From positions 1 to 18,932 of the forward strand of contig UQQN01000043.1 of assembly GCA_900543155.1 (NCBI GenBank): a stretch of DNA of 18,932 bases, written 5' to 3'. Made by a program: the position numbers and the translations under genes. This document shows, piece by piece, positions 1 through 6,104 of this stretch (within the stretch, counting starts at the first letter, position 1; every line of letters starts with the position of its first letter). The notes under the pieces are model-generated. The model had not been told where the DNA came from. It did not search any database and saw nothing but the letters and a program-made list of their open reading frames with translations. The stretch comes from an uncultured Prevotella sp. GTDB taxonomy: Bacteria; Bacteroidota; Bacteroidia; Bacteroidales; Bacteroidaceae.

Positions 1-25
1 ATGACAATGGTAAGACTCAAACAAA

Positions 26-256
26 CTATTTGGGTGTCAAAATGTCTCTATCGACAAAGACAAAATCCGATAAATTCATACATAAAAAATCTCGGATTTT
101 GAACACTCTACCGTTAGGGGTGAAATAAGGTAGCCAGGTATGTGAAGGGAACTTGTTCCTCTTCTCATGTCTGGTTTTCGTATGCAATCTCACCCATAAC
201 AGGGTGACCCATTTAACCATGTCCATCATCAACGCAATGGGAGTAATTTTTGCCAT
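26..256 (-). CDS. Possible small hypothetical protein, 76 aa
   Basis: This leftward ORF starts at ATG 254-256 and ends with TAG at 26-28. I do not recognise the product. It is basic and aromatic-rich, with no clear signal peptide, membrane segment or known motif. In its favour, a well-formed Bacteroidota promoter lies on the same strand at 383-414, giving a leader of roughly 120 nt, and the start codon is preceded by A/T-rich sequence as is usual in this phylum. Against it, the stretch contains several inverted repeats (61-101, 148-159, 190-207), which suit a structured RNA or a repeat element better than a protein gene. It could also be a decayed fragment of a larger gene. Coding status is uncertain. 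Confidence 0.3.
   Translation of the reverse strand: MAKITPIALMMDMVKWVTLLWVRLHTKTRHEKRNKFPSHTWLPYFTPNGRVFKIRDFLCMNLSDFVFVDRDILTPK
61..101. repeat. 10-bp perfect inverted repeat
   Basis: CAAAATCCGA at 61-70 is matched exactly by its reverse complement TCGGATTTTG at 92-101, with a 21-nt spacer. It lies inside the small leftward ORF. No T-tract follows on either strand, so it is not a standard terminator. A second, shorter inverted repeat (TCACCC/GGGTGA, 190-207, 6-nt loop) lies nearby. Confidence 0.6.
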
Positions 257-310
257 GATAGTAGTATTTTTTAGTTAGTGAATGGCTCCAAAATGGGGTC
301 TGTGTTCCTT

Positions 311-338
311 CGGAATGATATCGGAATGATATCGGAAT
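311..338. repeat. 11-bp tandem repeat
   Basis: CGGAATGATAT occurs at 311-321 and 322-332 and is followed by the partial copy CGGAAT at 333-338. The array is flanked by direct copies of CCAAAATGG at 288-296 and 349-357. GCTCCA (285-290) and TGGAGC (354-359) form outer inverted arms. On the minus strand this would all lie in the untranslated leader of the transcript starting near 376. Confidence 0.7.
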
Positions 339-382
339 TCTTTTCCGCCAAAATGGAGCGTGTTTTAGCAAGCTTGCGAGTG

Positions 383-414
383 CAAAGTTACAACGCGAAA
401 AAGCTGATTCCAAA
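383..414 (-). promoter_or_regulatory. Bacteroidota-type promoter, leftward
   Basis: Read on the minus strand, TTTG (411-414) is followed after exactly 20 nt by TAACTTTG (383-390). This matches the Bacteroidota sigma-70 consensus TTTG / TAnnTTTG with normal spacing. Transcription would start near 376 and run toward position 1. It is the best-formed promoter in the window. Confidence 0.6.
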
Positions 415-429
415 TTTTTCGCAAATTTG
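411..429. promoter_or_regulatory. Inverted repeat over the -33 box, possible operator
   Basis: CAAATTT (411-417) and AAATTTG (423-429) form a perfect 7-bp inverted repeat with a 5-nt spacer. The left arm contains the -33 box of the leftward promoter, which is where a repressor or activator site would sit. The operator role is inferred from position and symmetry only. Confidence 0.35.
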
Positions 430-533
430 TGGCGTTTTGAAATGTTAAAATTGGCTCACTCTCCCAGTGCTTATTGGGGTAAATTTATTTTTTTTGTATC
501 GCGAAAGTGTGCAGATTTTCAAAGGGCCATTTT

Positions 534-652
534 TGCAAAAGTGACCGTAGGCTTGATTTTAACGATTGAGGGCGAAAAAAGTGGGAAAAGTGAGCAGAAG
601 AGCAAAAACAAAAAGTGACCGTGTTATGCAAAAGTGACCCCAAAAAGTGACC
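534..652 (+). repeat. Cluster of AAAAGTGACC direct repeats
   Basis: The 10-mer AAAAGTGACC occurs four times on the plus strand, at 537-546, 611-620, 630-639 and 643-652. Two copies are longer matches (TGCAAAAGTGACC at 534-546 and 627-639). The last three lie within 42 bp. Related GTCAC words in the opposite orientation follow (GGTCAC at 715-720, GTCACC at 723-728). The spacing is irregular, so this is not a CRISPR array. It is more like a cluster of binding sites or iterons. Confidence 0.6.
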
Positions 653-944
653 TTTTTCGTGCGTAAAATATTGAAAATCATCACGTTAATGGTTGCTATT
701 TGAAAAAGTCACTCGGTCACTCGTCACCTTTCGATAAATTGGTAGCAAAAAAAAGAATGTTAATGTATAAGTTATTAATTAATTTATTACATACTTTTCT
801 TTTTTTTGAAAAAATAATAAGACAATAAGGTTAATAATTCTTATATTTAAATCATAATGCCTACATTTCGTTCTTACAGCCCATAACGAAGTGTTAGGCA
901 GTATTTTGCTTTAGGCTTAAAAAACGCGCTATGTTTTTTCTTTG

Positions 945-966
945 CACGTTTTAAAAACAAAACGTG
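945..966. repeat. 8-bp perfect hairpin
   Basis: CACGTTTT (945-952), loop AAAAAC (953-958), AAAACGTG (959-966). It is perfectly symmetric but has no following T-run on either strand. No function is assigned. Confidence 0.5.
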
Positions 967-1039
967 GGTTGCTGAAAACTTATTTCTTACCGCTTATGTT
1001 GTAGTTTATACTTGTTAACTCAGAATTAAGGAATTTTTC

Positions 1040-1100
1040 AAATGACCAAATGACTGCTAATGTATTGATTATCAATGCGTTAAATTGTCATTAGTCATTT
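1040..1100. repeat. Nested palindromes with AAATGAC words
   Basis: AAATGAC occurs in direct orientation at 1040-1046 and 1048-1054 and inverted (GTCATTT) at 1094-1100. The outer arms AAATGACTgcTAATG (1048-1062) and CATTAGTCATTT (1089-1100) pair apart from a 2-nt bulge. Inside lies a perfect palindrome, ATTGAT-T-ATCAAT (1064-1076). The arrangement resembles a multi-site operator or the structured end of a mobile element. Confidence 0.5.
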
Positions 1101-1335
1101 TCACTTTCACCCTAAGTTTGCTGCATTTTGCCCTGCGTTTATGGCTTGATTTTTGCGTGATGGAGGTGTGTTTGAAGTTTGAGAATTTCTGCATGGTTTG
1201 ATGTGTTTATCGTTGATTGTTCGCACATGGCAAACCCGTTACTAATGAAAAAATTAATGAGATAGCCAATAAAATATCCAAGATAGGTATTCATACGCCT
1301 TTTTCGTTAGCCATTCCTTAGAAACGGGCTTGCGC

Positions 1336-1385
1336 TGTGCGTAGCACACTTTACTTGCGAAGCAAGTCTACTTTCCCAAAGGAAA
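1336..1385. repeat. Three tandem mini-hairpins (REP-like)
   Basis: Three short perfect hairpins follow one another: TGTGC-GTA-GCACA (1336-1348), ACTTGC-GAA-GCAAGT (1353-1367) and TTTCC-CAAA-GGAAA (1372-1385). The first two have GNA-type triloops, and only 4 nt separate neighbouring units. The compact serial design resembles repetitive extragenic palindromes. Whether it is repeated elsewhere in the genome cannot be seen from this window. Confidence 0.55.
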
Positions 1386-1499
1386 AACTTGTGTCATAAA
1401 TTCAGTCCGTTTGCAACTAAATCCGAAACTTCAGGTACTAATATAATTAAATTTTACATCTATTAAGTCGTATTCTTTATTTTTTACTTCGGGGGGGTG

Positions 1500-1526
1500 T
1501 TTTTCAAATTTATAGTAGTATCTTTG
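1500..1526 (+). promoter_or_regulatory. Promoter of the GH27 gene
   Basis: TATCTTTG at 1519-1526 fits the Bacteroidota -7 box TAnnTTTG. A T-rich stretch at 1500-1504 is the nearest -33 candidate, although it is closer than usual. A run of seven G (1491-1497) sits just upstream, about where a normally spaced -33 box would be. The leader would be roughly 65-70 nt before ATG 1601. Confidence 0.5.
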
Positions 1527-1600
1527 CCGTGAGAATTAACGATCTCAACAATTTCTTATGAAAACACATCCCCATTGAAAAGTAATTTAAATAAAATAAC

Positions 1601-4510
1601 ATGAAGAAAATTTTACTTGTGGCAAGCATGCTGACTTCAGCACTGTCAGCCCTTGCTGGTATTGAGGTGAGCCAAACGCTCCCCACAGCAGGAACTCCAG
1701 AGCATAGCTACACCATGGCTAATGCACAAGGGTATTATTGTAACGCGACGACGTCGCCTACAAAAAACTCGGAGAACTATGCCAAATTTGCTTTCTATGA
1801 AAGCGACAAGGCAGATTCTTACTACATTTACAACATTACTGCAGGTAAGTGGGTTAGTTATACCACACAAAGCGGCTACTCTAATCAAGTAGGTTTTGTG
1901 TCGATGACCGACGAAAAGCAAGAATCTGCTATTTACAAAATTACCGAAGTTGAGGGTCAAAACGGTTACTACCAATTTCAACCTTACAATACCACAGGTG
2001 TTGCAGCCAAATACTTGAATTGGTTTCAAGGCGTAGGTACTTCAAACCCTGAAGATGGTAATGTAACTCTTGGTATTTACCAGGACAATGGTGCAAAAGA
2101 TGCTGGTTCAAGATGGCTTCTTAAAGAAACTGGCGTAAAACACGAATACACCCTCTTTAGTGATGGTATGCCCAGTAGTGCTTCTGTAACTGTGAAGGGA
2201 CAAAAGTTTACGGGCTTGAATGCGCAAGGCGACCAAAGGATTGTGGTGGATGGCGACCTTCAAGCAAGCGACATTAAGGTGAAAGTTGGTGGTGGTAGCT
2301 TGGCAAAGGTAACTATTGATAATGCCAACTATCAAGTAGACTTCAAGTTTGTTCAGTATTTCACCCCAACTGCAGGTGCTGATGCCGAGAAGAAGTATCC
2401 TTACTACTTGCACATGCCCGAGGCATACATCAAGATGATTGATGAAAATCTTCACCACACAACAAAGCGTGGTGAAGCTGATAAGTTTATCATGATTGAG
2501 TCTGAAACATTAGGTAAATATTTTATCTATGACCTCACGGCAAAGTGCTACCTTACTTACACTGCAACAAGCAATGGTAACATTGTAAGTACAACCAACA
2601 GTAGTTACGTAAGATATACTACTGACCAAACAGCAGCAAGCATTTGGCAGTTATATTATCTCTCTGATGAGACTGTAGCTATTATCCCTGGCGAAATTGA
2701 AAATCCCAGTGGTGGTTCAGCTTCTTTGAACTTTACAGGTGGTGTTGCTGATAATCGTGTGCTCAATCTTTGGAGCGCTAACGACCGTAATTCTGCATGG
2801 CAGTTTGTTGACCCCTCAGCGGGTTCTATGCCTTGCGCCACATTGATGTATGCACTCCCGGGTGCTCCCTATATCCATAAGTTGGTGCCCAACGAAGGCG
2901 AAACTGTAACAGGTGTAGATTTTGATGCAGCGCTTTCAACTTTAGCACTCAAGGAAGACCGTGTGGCAGTTGGTAACAAATATAAGTATGTGTCGGGTAC
3001 AGCTCCTACAGTTGAAGGTGAATATGTTTACACCGTAAAAACTAAGGGCGCTGATGACGAAGAAGAAGCTTTGACTAAGGTTCGCCTTATTGTAGACAGC
3101 CACATGCAATCGCCCACTCCTATGATGAGTTGGTTGACTTGGAACTGGTTTGCACGTGCCATTAGCCACGACAAGATGGTGAACATTGCTAAGGGTATGC
3201 AAAAGTATGGCTTGATTGATGCAGGCTTCAATACAATAGTGTTAGACGACGCATGGGCTAAGCCGACTTCGGATAAGAACGCTTTGACTTACGACCCTGC
3301 CAAATTCCCCAATGGCATTAGCGGCTTGAAGGCAGCCTTGAAGGAAATCAATAGCAAAATGAAACTGGGTATCTATAGTGATGCAGGTTCTATGACTTGC
3401 GAACGCTATCAGCCAGGTTCTTATGGACACGAAGCACAACATATTGCATTGTTCGACTCTTGGGGCGTAGATATGTTGAAGTATGACTACTGCAACGCTG
3501 AGGCTGGTACACAGGTATGCTACTCACAGATGGGTAAAGTAATCGATAAACTCAACGAAGAGCGCAAGGCTAAGGGCATCATTCCTTTCGTATATAATAT
3601 TTGCGAATGGGGTAAAACACAACCTTGGACATGGGGCGCTGAAGCTGGAGGTTCAAGCTGGCGTGCCACAAGTGATGCTCGCGAAGACTGGGTAGGCAAC
3701 AATTCGCGTCCTGGTGTGATTGGCGGTGTTGACGAAGTACGTCGTTTGTGGATGTATGCTGGTGTAAACCGTTTCAATGACCTCGACATGATGTGTATCG
3801 GTCTTCACGGTTTGGGTGGTCCGAGCAACAATACAGCAGGCCATCAGCAAAATGGTGGTAAAATCACAGGCTTGACTGATGCACAGGCTCGTTCGCAGAT
3901 GTCTTTGTGGTGTATGTTTGCAAGTCCCTTGGCTTTGACTTGTGACCTTCGTGAAACTCCTCAGGGCGAAGCTAACAGCGGTCAGACAATGCCTAATCCG
4001 TTGATTACCGAAGCTGATATCGAAACATTGACCAATACTGAAATTCTTGCCATTAACCAAGACTCGCTTGGTCAGCAGGCTGAATATATGGAAGCTCTTT
4101 CAACAGGAAAGACCGACTATTCTAACAGTGGTTACGATGTCTATGTGAAGGACTTGGTAAATGGTCGTATGGCTGTTTCGGTTACCAACCGTGGTGGTTC
4201 GGATGTAGAGGTTCCTGCACTCAAACTTACAGACCTTTACCTCAAGGCAGACACAATCTATACTTGCCGCGAATTGTGGTCTAAGACAGAGATTGATGTA
4301 GAAAATACTTTGAATGTAGGTACACTCAAGCCTTACGAAACTAAGGTATATGTATTATCTGTAAAACCTGTAGTTATCGATGCAATTCAGAATGTTGCCG
4401 AAGCTACCAAGATGAGCAAAGCTCCTCGCTACGATATTTCAGGTCGCCAAGTAAACGAAAATTACAAAGGCGTTTCTATCAAAAATGGTGTAAAGACCGT
4501 TAACATGTAA
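1601..4510 (+). CDS. Secreted GH27-type alpha-galactosidase-like glycoside hydrolase
   Basis: The predicted role is extracellular or periplasmic hydrolysis of alpha-galactosides by a retaining mechanism. A signal peptide covers about residues 1-20 (cleavage near ALA-G) and has no lipobox. Two related modules lie at about 43-175 and 267-404, followed by an Ig-like stretch (about 430-500) and a GH27 barrel from about 505. Compared by eye with human GLA, the substrate-binding DD pair is 549-550, the nucleophile is D629 in KYDYC (with K627), the CEW glutamate is E669 and the acid/base is D692 in WRATSD. The FNDLDM and PLALTCDLRE motifs also fit the family. The last 26 residues (944-969: YDISGRQV, then KGVSIKNG) resemble the short C-terminal sorting motif of Bacteroidota secreted proteins. 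GH27 also includes alpha-N-acetylgalactosaminidases, beta-L-arabinopyranosidases and isomaltodextranases, so the exact substrate is open. It is monocistronic, with its own promoter and terminator. Confidence 0.88.
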   Translation: MKKILLVASMLTSALSALAGIEVSQTLPTAGTPEHSYTMANAQGYYCNATTSPTKNSENYAKFAFYESDKADSYYIYNITAGKWVSYTTQSGYSNQVGFVSMTDEKQESAIYKITEVEGQNGYYQFQPYNTTGVAAKYLNWFQGVGTSNPEDGNVTLGIYQDNGAKDAGSRWLLKETGVKHEYTLFSDGMPSSASVTVKGQKFTGLNAQGDQRIVVDGDLQASDIKVKVGGGSLAKVTIDNANYQVDFKFVQYFTPTAGADAEKKYPYYLHMPEAYIKMIDENLHHTTKRGEADKFIMIESETLGKYFIYDLTAKCYLTYTATSNGNIVSTTNSSYVRYTTDQTAASIWQLYYLSDETVAIIPGEIENPSGGSASLNFTGGVADNRVLNLWSANDRNSAWQFVDPSAGSMPCATLMYALPGAPYIHKLVPNEGETVTGVDFDAALSTLALKEDRVAVGNKYKYVSGTAPTVEGEYVYTVKTKGADDEEEALTKVRLIVDSHMQSPTPMMSWLTWNWFARAISHDKMVNIAKGMQKYGLIDAGFNTIVLDDAWAKPTSDKNALTYDPAKFPNGISGLKAALKEINSKMKLGIYSDAGSMTCERYQPGSYGHEAQHIALFDSWGVDMLKYDYCNAEAGTQVCYSQMGKVIDKLNEERKAKGIIPFVYNICEWGKTQPWTWGAEAGGSSWRATSDAREDWVGNNSRPGVIGGVDEVRRLWMYAGVNRFNDLDMMCIGLHGLGGPSNNTAGHQQNGGKITGLTDAQARSQMSLWCMFASPLALTCDLRETPQGEANSGQTMPNPLITEADIETLTNTEILAINQDSLGQQAEYMEALSTGKTDYSNSGYDVYVKDLVNGRMAVSVTNRGGSDVEVPALKLTDLYLKADTIYTCRELWSKTEIDVENTLNVGTLKPYETKVYVLSVKPVVIDAIQNVAEATKMSKAPRYDISGRQVNENYKGVSIKNGVKTVNM
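1727..2812 (+). repeat. Internal duplication in the GH27 protein
   Basis: Residues of about 43-175 and 267-404 are diverged copies of one module. The best-matching segments are 62-88 and 295-321, sharing the pattern KF..-ES-Y.IY..TAK/G..-YT, and both copies end in a W-rich strand (RWLLKE, AWQFVD). The pattern resembles beta-trefoil or ricin-like carbohydrate-binding modules, but this is an impression and not an established match. The copies are separated by about 90 residues of different sequence. Confidence 0.5.
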
Positions 4511-4525
4511 TTGTTTTTAAAAGAG

Positions 4526-4560
4526 AATCGTCCATCCTTTAATTAGGGTGGGCGATTTTT
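4526..4560 (+). terminator. Intrinsic terminator of the GH27 gene
   Basis: A 12-bp stem pairs 4526-4537 with 4546-4557, including two G-U pairs, around an 8-nt loop (TTTAATTA). It runs into a T-run ending at 4560, 16 nt after the stop codon. Confidence 0.85.
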
Positions 4561-4666
4561 GTTGGGTATGAGGGGTGGGTGTTTTTGATTGAAGTTTTAC
4601 AGTCTGTTTTTAATCTACTCTGTAATCTAATTTTTGCAACAAATGTTTTTTATATAAATAACTCCC

Positions 4667-4693
4667 TTTTCCACAATTTAATTTGTAACTTTG
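4667..4693 (+). promoter_or_regulatory. Promoter of the Lnb-family gene
   Basis: TAACTTTG at 4686-4693 is a perfect -7 box. The upstream element is a weak TTTT near 4667-4670. The start site would fall near 4700, so the upstream GTG at 4579 cannot be the translation start. This supports ATG 4744. Confidence 0.55.
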
Positions 4694-4743
4694 CAGCGCA
4701 GAGGGTATGGCAGTTTGCAAAGTGCCCTCACATTCATACACAA

Positions 4744-6018
4744 ATGAAACAACTGCTTAACATACTATTTGTCTTGATGCTGTGGACCGTTTCGGTACAT
4801 GGCCAACAAGCTATGGCACAGTTTGTGGCACAAGGCAATCACGTAGCAACTACAACCCCAGAAAATAAGGTTGCAGACGGTGACACTGTCGATGATACAA
4901 CACCAAATAACGACTCAGTAACAATTAGCATTCTTACTTGCACACCCGGTACATTGGTATACGAACTTTATGGACATACCGCTATCCGTGTGCGTGAGTT
5001 TGGTGACCATGGTAGCGACTGGGTGTTTAACTATGGCACATTCTCGTTTAAACAACCCCATTTTATGTGGCGCTTTATGTTGGGCGAGACCGATTATGAG
5101 TTGAGCGTAATTCCTTATAGCTATTTCTACGAGGCTTATGCTCGCGAAGGACGTGGCATTGACGAACAAATTCTCAATCTCACGAATCAAGAAGCCGTGC
5201 GTGTGCGTGATGCGTTGGCACTAAATCTCGATCCGCACAATGCGGTTTATCGTTATAACTTTTTCTACGACAACTGCACTACACGTGCCTTGGCAAAAGT
5301 GTTAGAGCCCATAAAGGACAAAGTGCAGTGGGGAAAAGTAAATGCGCAAAAAACATTGCGCGACATTGTACACGAATATTCAGATGTCAGCCCGTGGAAT
5401 CGCTTTGGACAAGACCTTTTGTTGGGCGCTGAGGCAGATCAACCTGCCGACCGCAGCAAACAAGAATTTGCGCCACTTTATGCTGAGCGCTTCTTGACCG
5501 ATGCAACCGTAAAGACCTATAAAGGGGTACAACCTTTGGTGAAAACGCACCTCACCTTGTTGCCCGCACAATTTAAGGCAGAAGATGCCTTCCCAATTAG
5601 TCCGATGTGTGCTTTTGGCATGCTATTTGCAATAACTTTGGGTATTGTGATTTATGAATGGAAAAAAGGTAAAAACTGTTGGCAATTCGATGTGCTGCTC
5701 TATGTGGCACAAGGTTTAACAGGTTGTATCATAACTTTTCTATTCTTCTTCTCGGCACACCCCGCAGTGGGTAGCAACTGGCTAATCGTGTTGTTCAACC
5801 CATTGCCCCTCGTTGCTTTCCCGTGGTTTATGAAGGCCGCCAGTCAGCACAAACGCAATTGGTTGCCCATTGCACAAATCGTGCTTGTGTTAATCACATT
5901 GGCTATTGCCGCCTTGGGCGTACAGAAATTCCCGCCCGAACTTTATCTGATTATGGCTACGCTGTTTGTGCGTGCCGTGAAGTCGGTAAGTAACAAAGTA
6001 ACCATTGCAAAAAAATAA
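4744..6018 (+). CDS. lnb: Lnb/DUF4105-family envelope protein, probable lipoprotein N-acyltransferase
   Basis: Lnb proteins finish the acylation of lipoprotein N-termini. The N-terminal domain recognised here is the former DUF4105. The start is ATG 4744 (424 aa); an in-frame GTG at 4579 lies upstream of the promoter and would hide the signal peptide. A signal peptide covers about residues 1-20. The soluble exported domain (about 55-270) contains YGHTAIRV with H78, FNYGTF, and YDNCTTR with C178. H78 and C178 are my catalytic candidates by family conservation. About five hydrophobic segments follow (roughly 287-306, 313-338, 345-367, 376-396, 400-414), which fits an Lnb-like membrane domain. 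Residues 20-55 are a low-complexity T/D/N-rich linker. The next gene begins 86 nt downstream with no terminator between, so co-transcription is likely. Family placement is firm; the enzymatic activity in this organism is inferred. Confidence 0.8.
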   Translation: MKQLLNILFVLMLWTVSVHGQQAMAQFVAQGNHVATTTPENKVADGDTVDDTTPNNDSVTISILTCTPGTLVYELYGHTAIRVREFGDHGSDWVFNYGTFSFKQPHFMWRFMLGETDYELSVIPYSYFYEAYAREGRGIDEQILNLTNQEAVRVRDALALNLDPHNAVYRYNFFYDNCTTRALAKVLEPIKDKVQWGKVNAQKTLRDIVHEYSDVSPWNRFGQDLLLGAEADQPADRSKQEFAPLYAERFLTDATVKTYKGVQPLVKTHLTLLPAQFKAEDAFPISPMCAFGMLFAITLGIVIYEWKKGKNCWQFDVLLYVAQGLTGCIITFLFFFSAHPAVGSNWLIVLFNPLPLVAFPWFMKAASQHKRNWLPIAQIVLVLITLAIAALGVQKFPPELYLIMATLFVRAVKSVSNKVTIAKK

Positions 6019-6104
6019 ATCTTGCACTCTGAAACAAAGTTTAGGTATGCGGTATGCACCTTCGTTTGTAATGCCCAATACTTAGCACTTAACATATAAA
6101 ATAA

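Larger units (their letters stand above)
430..1490. other. Long AT-rich region without a convincing gene
   Basis: About 1 kb without a plausible protein gene on either strand. The one ORF of any length (427-618, plus strand, 63 aa) has low-complexity lysine-rich sequence, is built over a direct-repeat cluster and has no promoter. The stretch holds the repeats listed separately (534-652, 945-966, 1040-1100, 1336-1385). I see no tRNA, rRNA or recognisable riboswitch. The composition is more AT-rich than the flanking genes. It could be a regulatory region, a relic of a lost element, or a region encoding small RNAs. Confidence 0.5.

Noticed and set aside
1..102. 33-codon open frame on the plus strand from the first base, possibly the tail of an upstream gene
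   Set aside because: It is too short to recognise, its start and left context are outside the window, and its end coincides with the 61-101 inverted repeat.
427..618. 63-aa plus-strand ORF
   Set aside because: Its sequence is low-complexity and lysine-rich, spans the AAAAGTGACC repeats, and has no promoter or recognisable family.
534..652. CRISPR array
   Set aside because: Repeats are only 10 bp, spacing is irregular, and no cas gene is present.
1558..1578. Six-codon upstream ORF (MKTHPH) in the leader of the GH27 gene
   Set aside because: A six-codon ORF is expected by chance in a 70-nt leader, and there is no hairpin or terminator nearby to suggest attenuation.
4579..4743. N-terminal extension of the Lnb-family protein from GTG 4579
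   Set aside because: The extension lies upstream of and across the TAACTTTG promoter box and would bury the signal peptide; ATG 4744 gives a normal exported protein.
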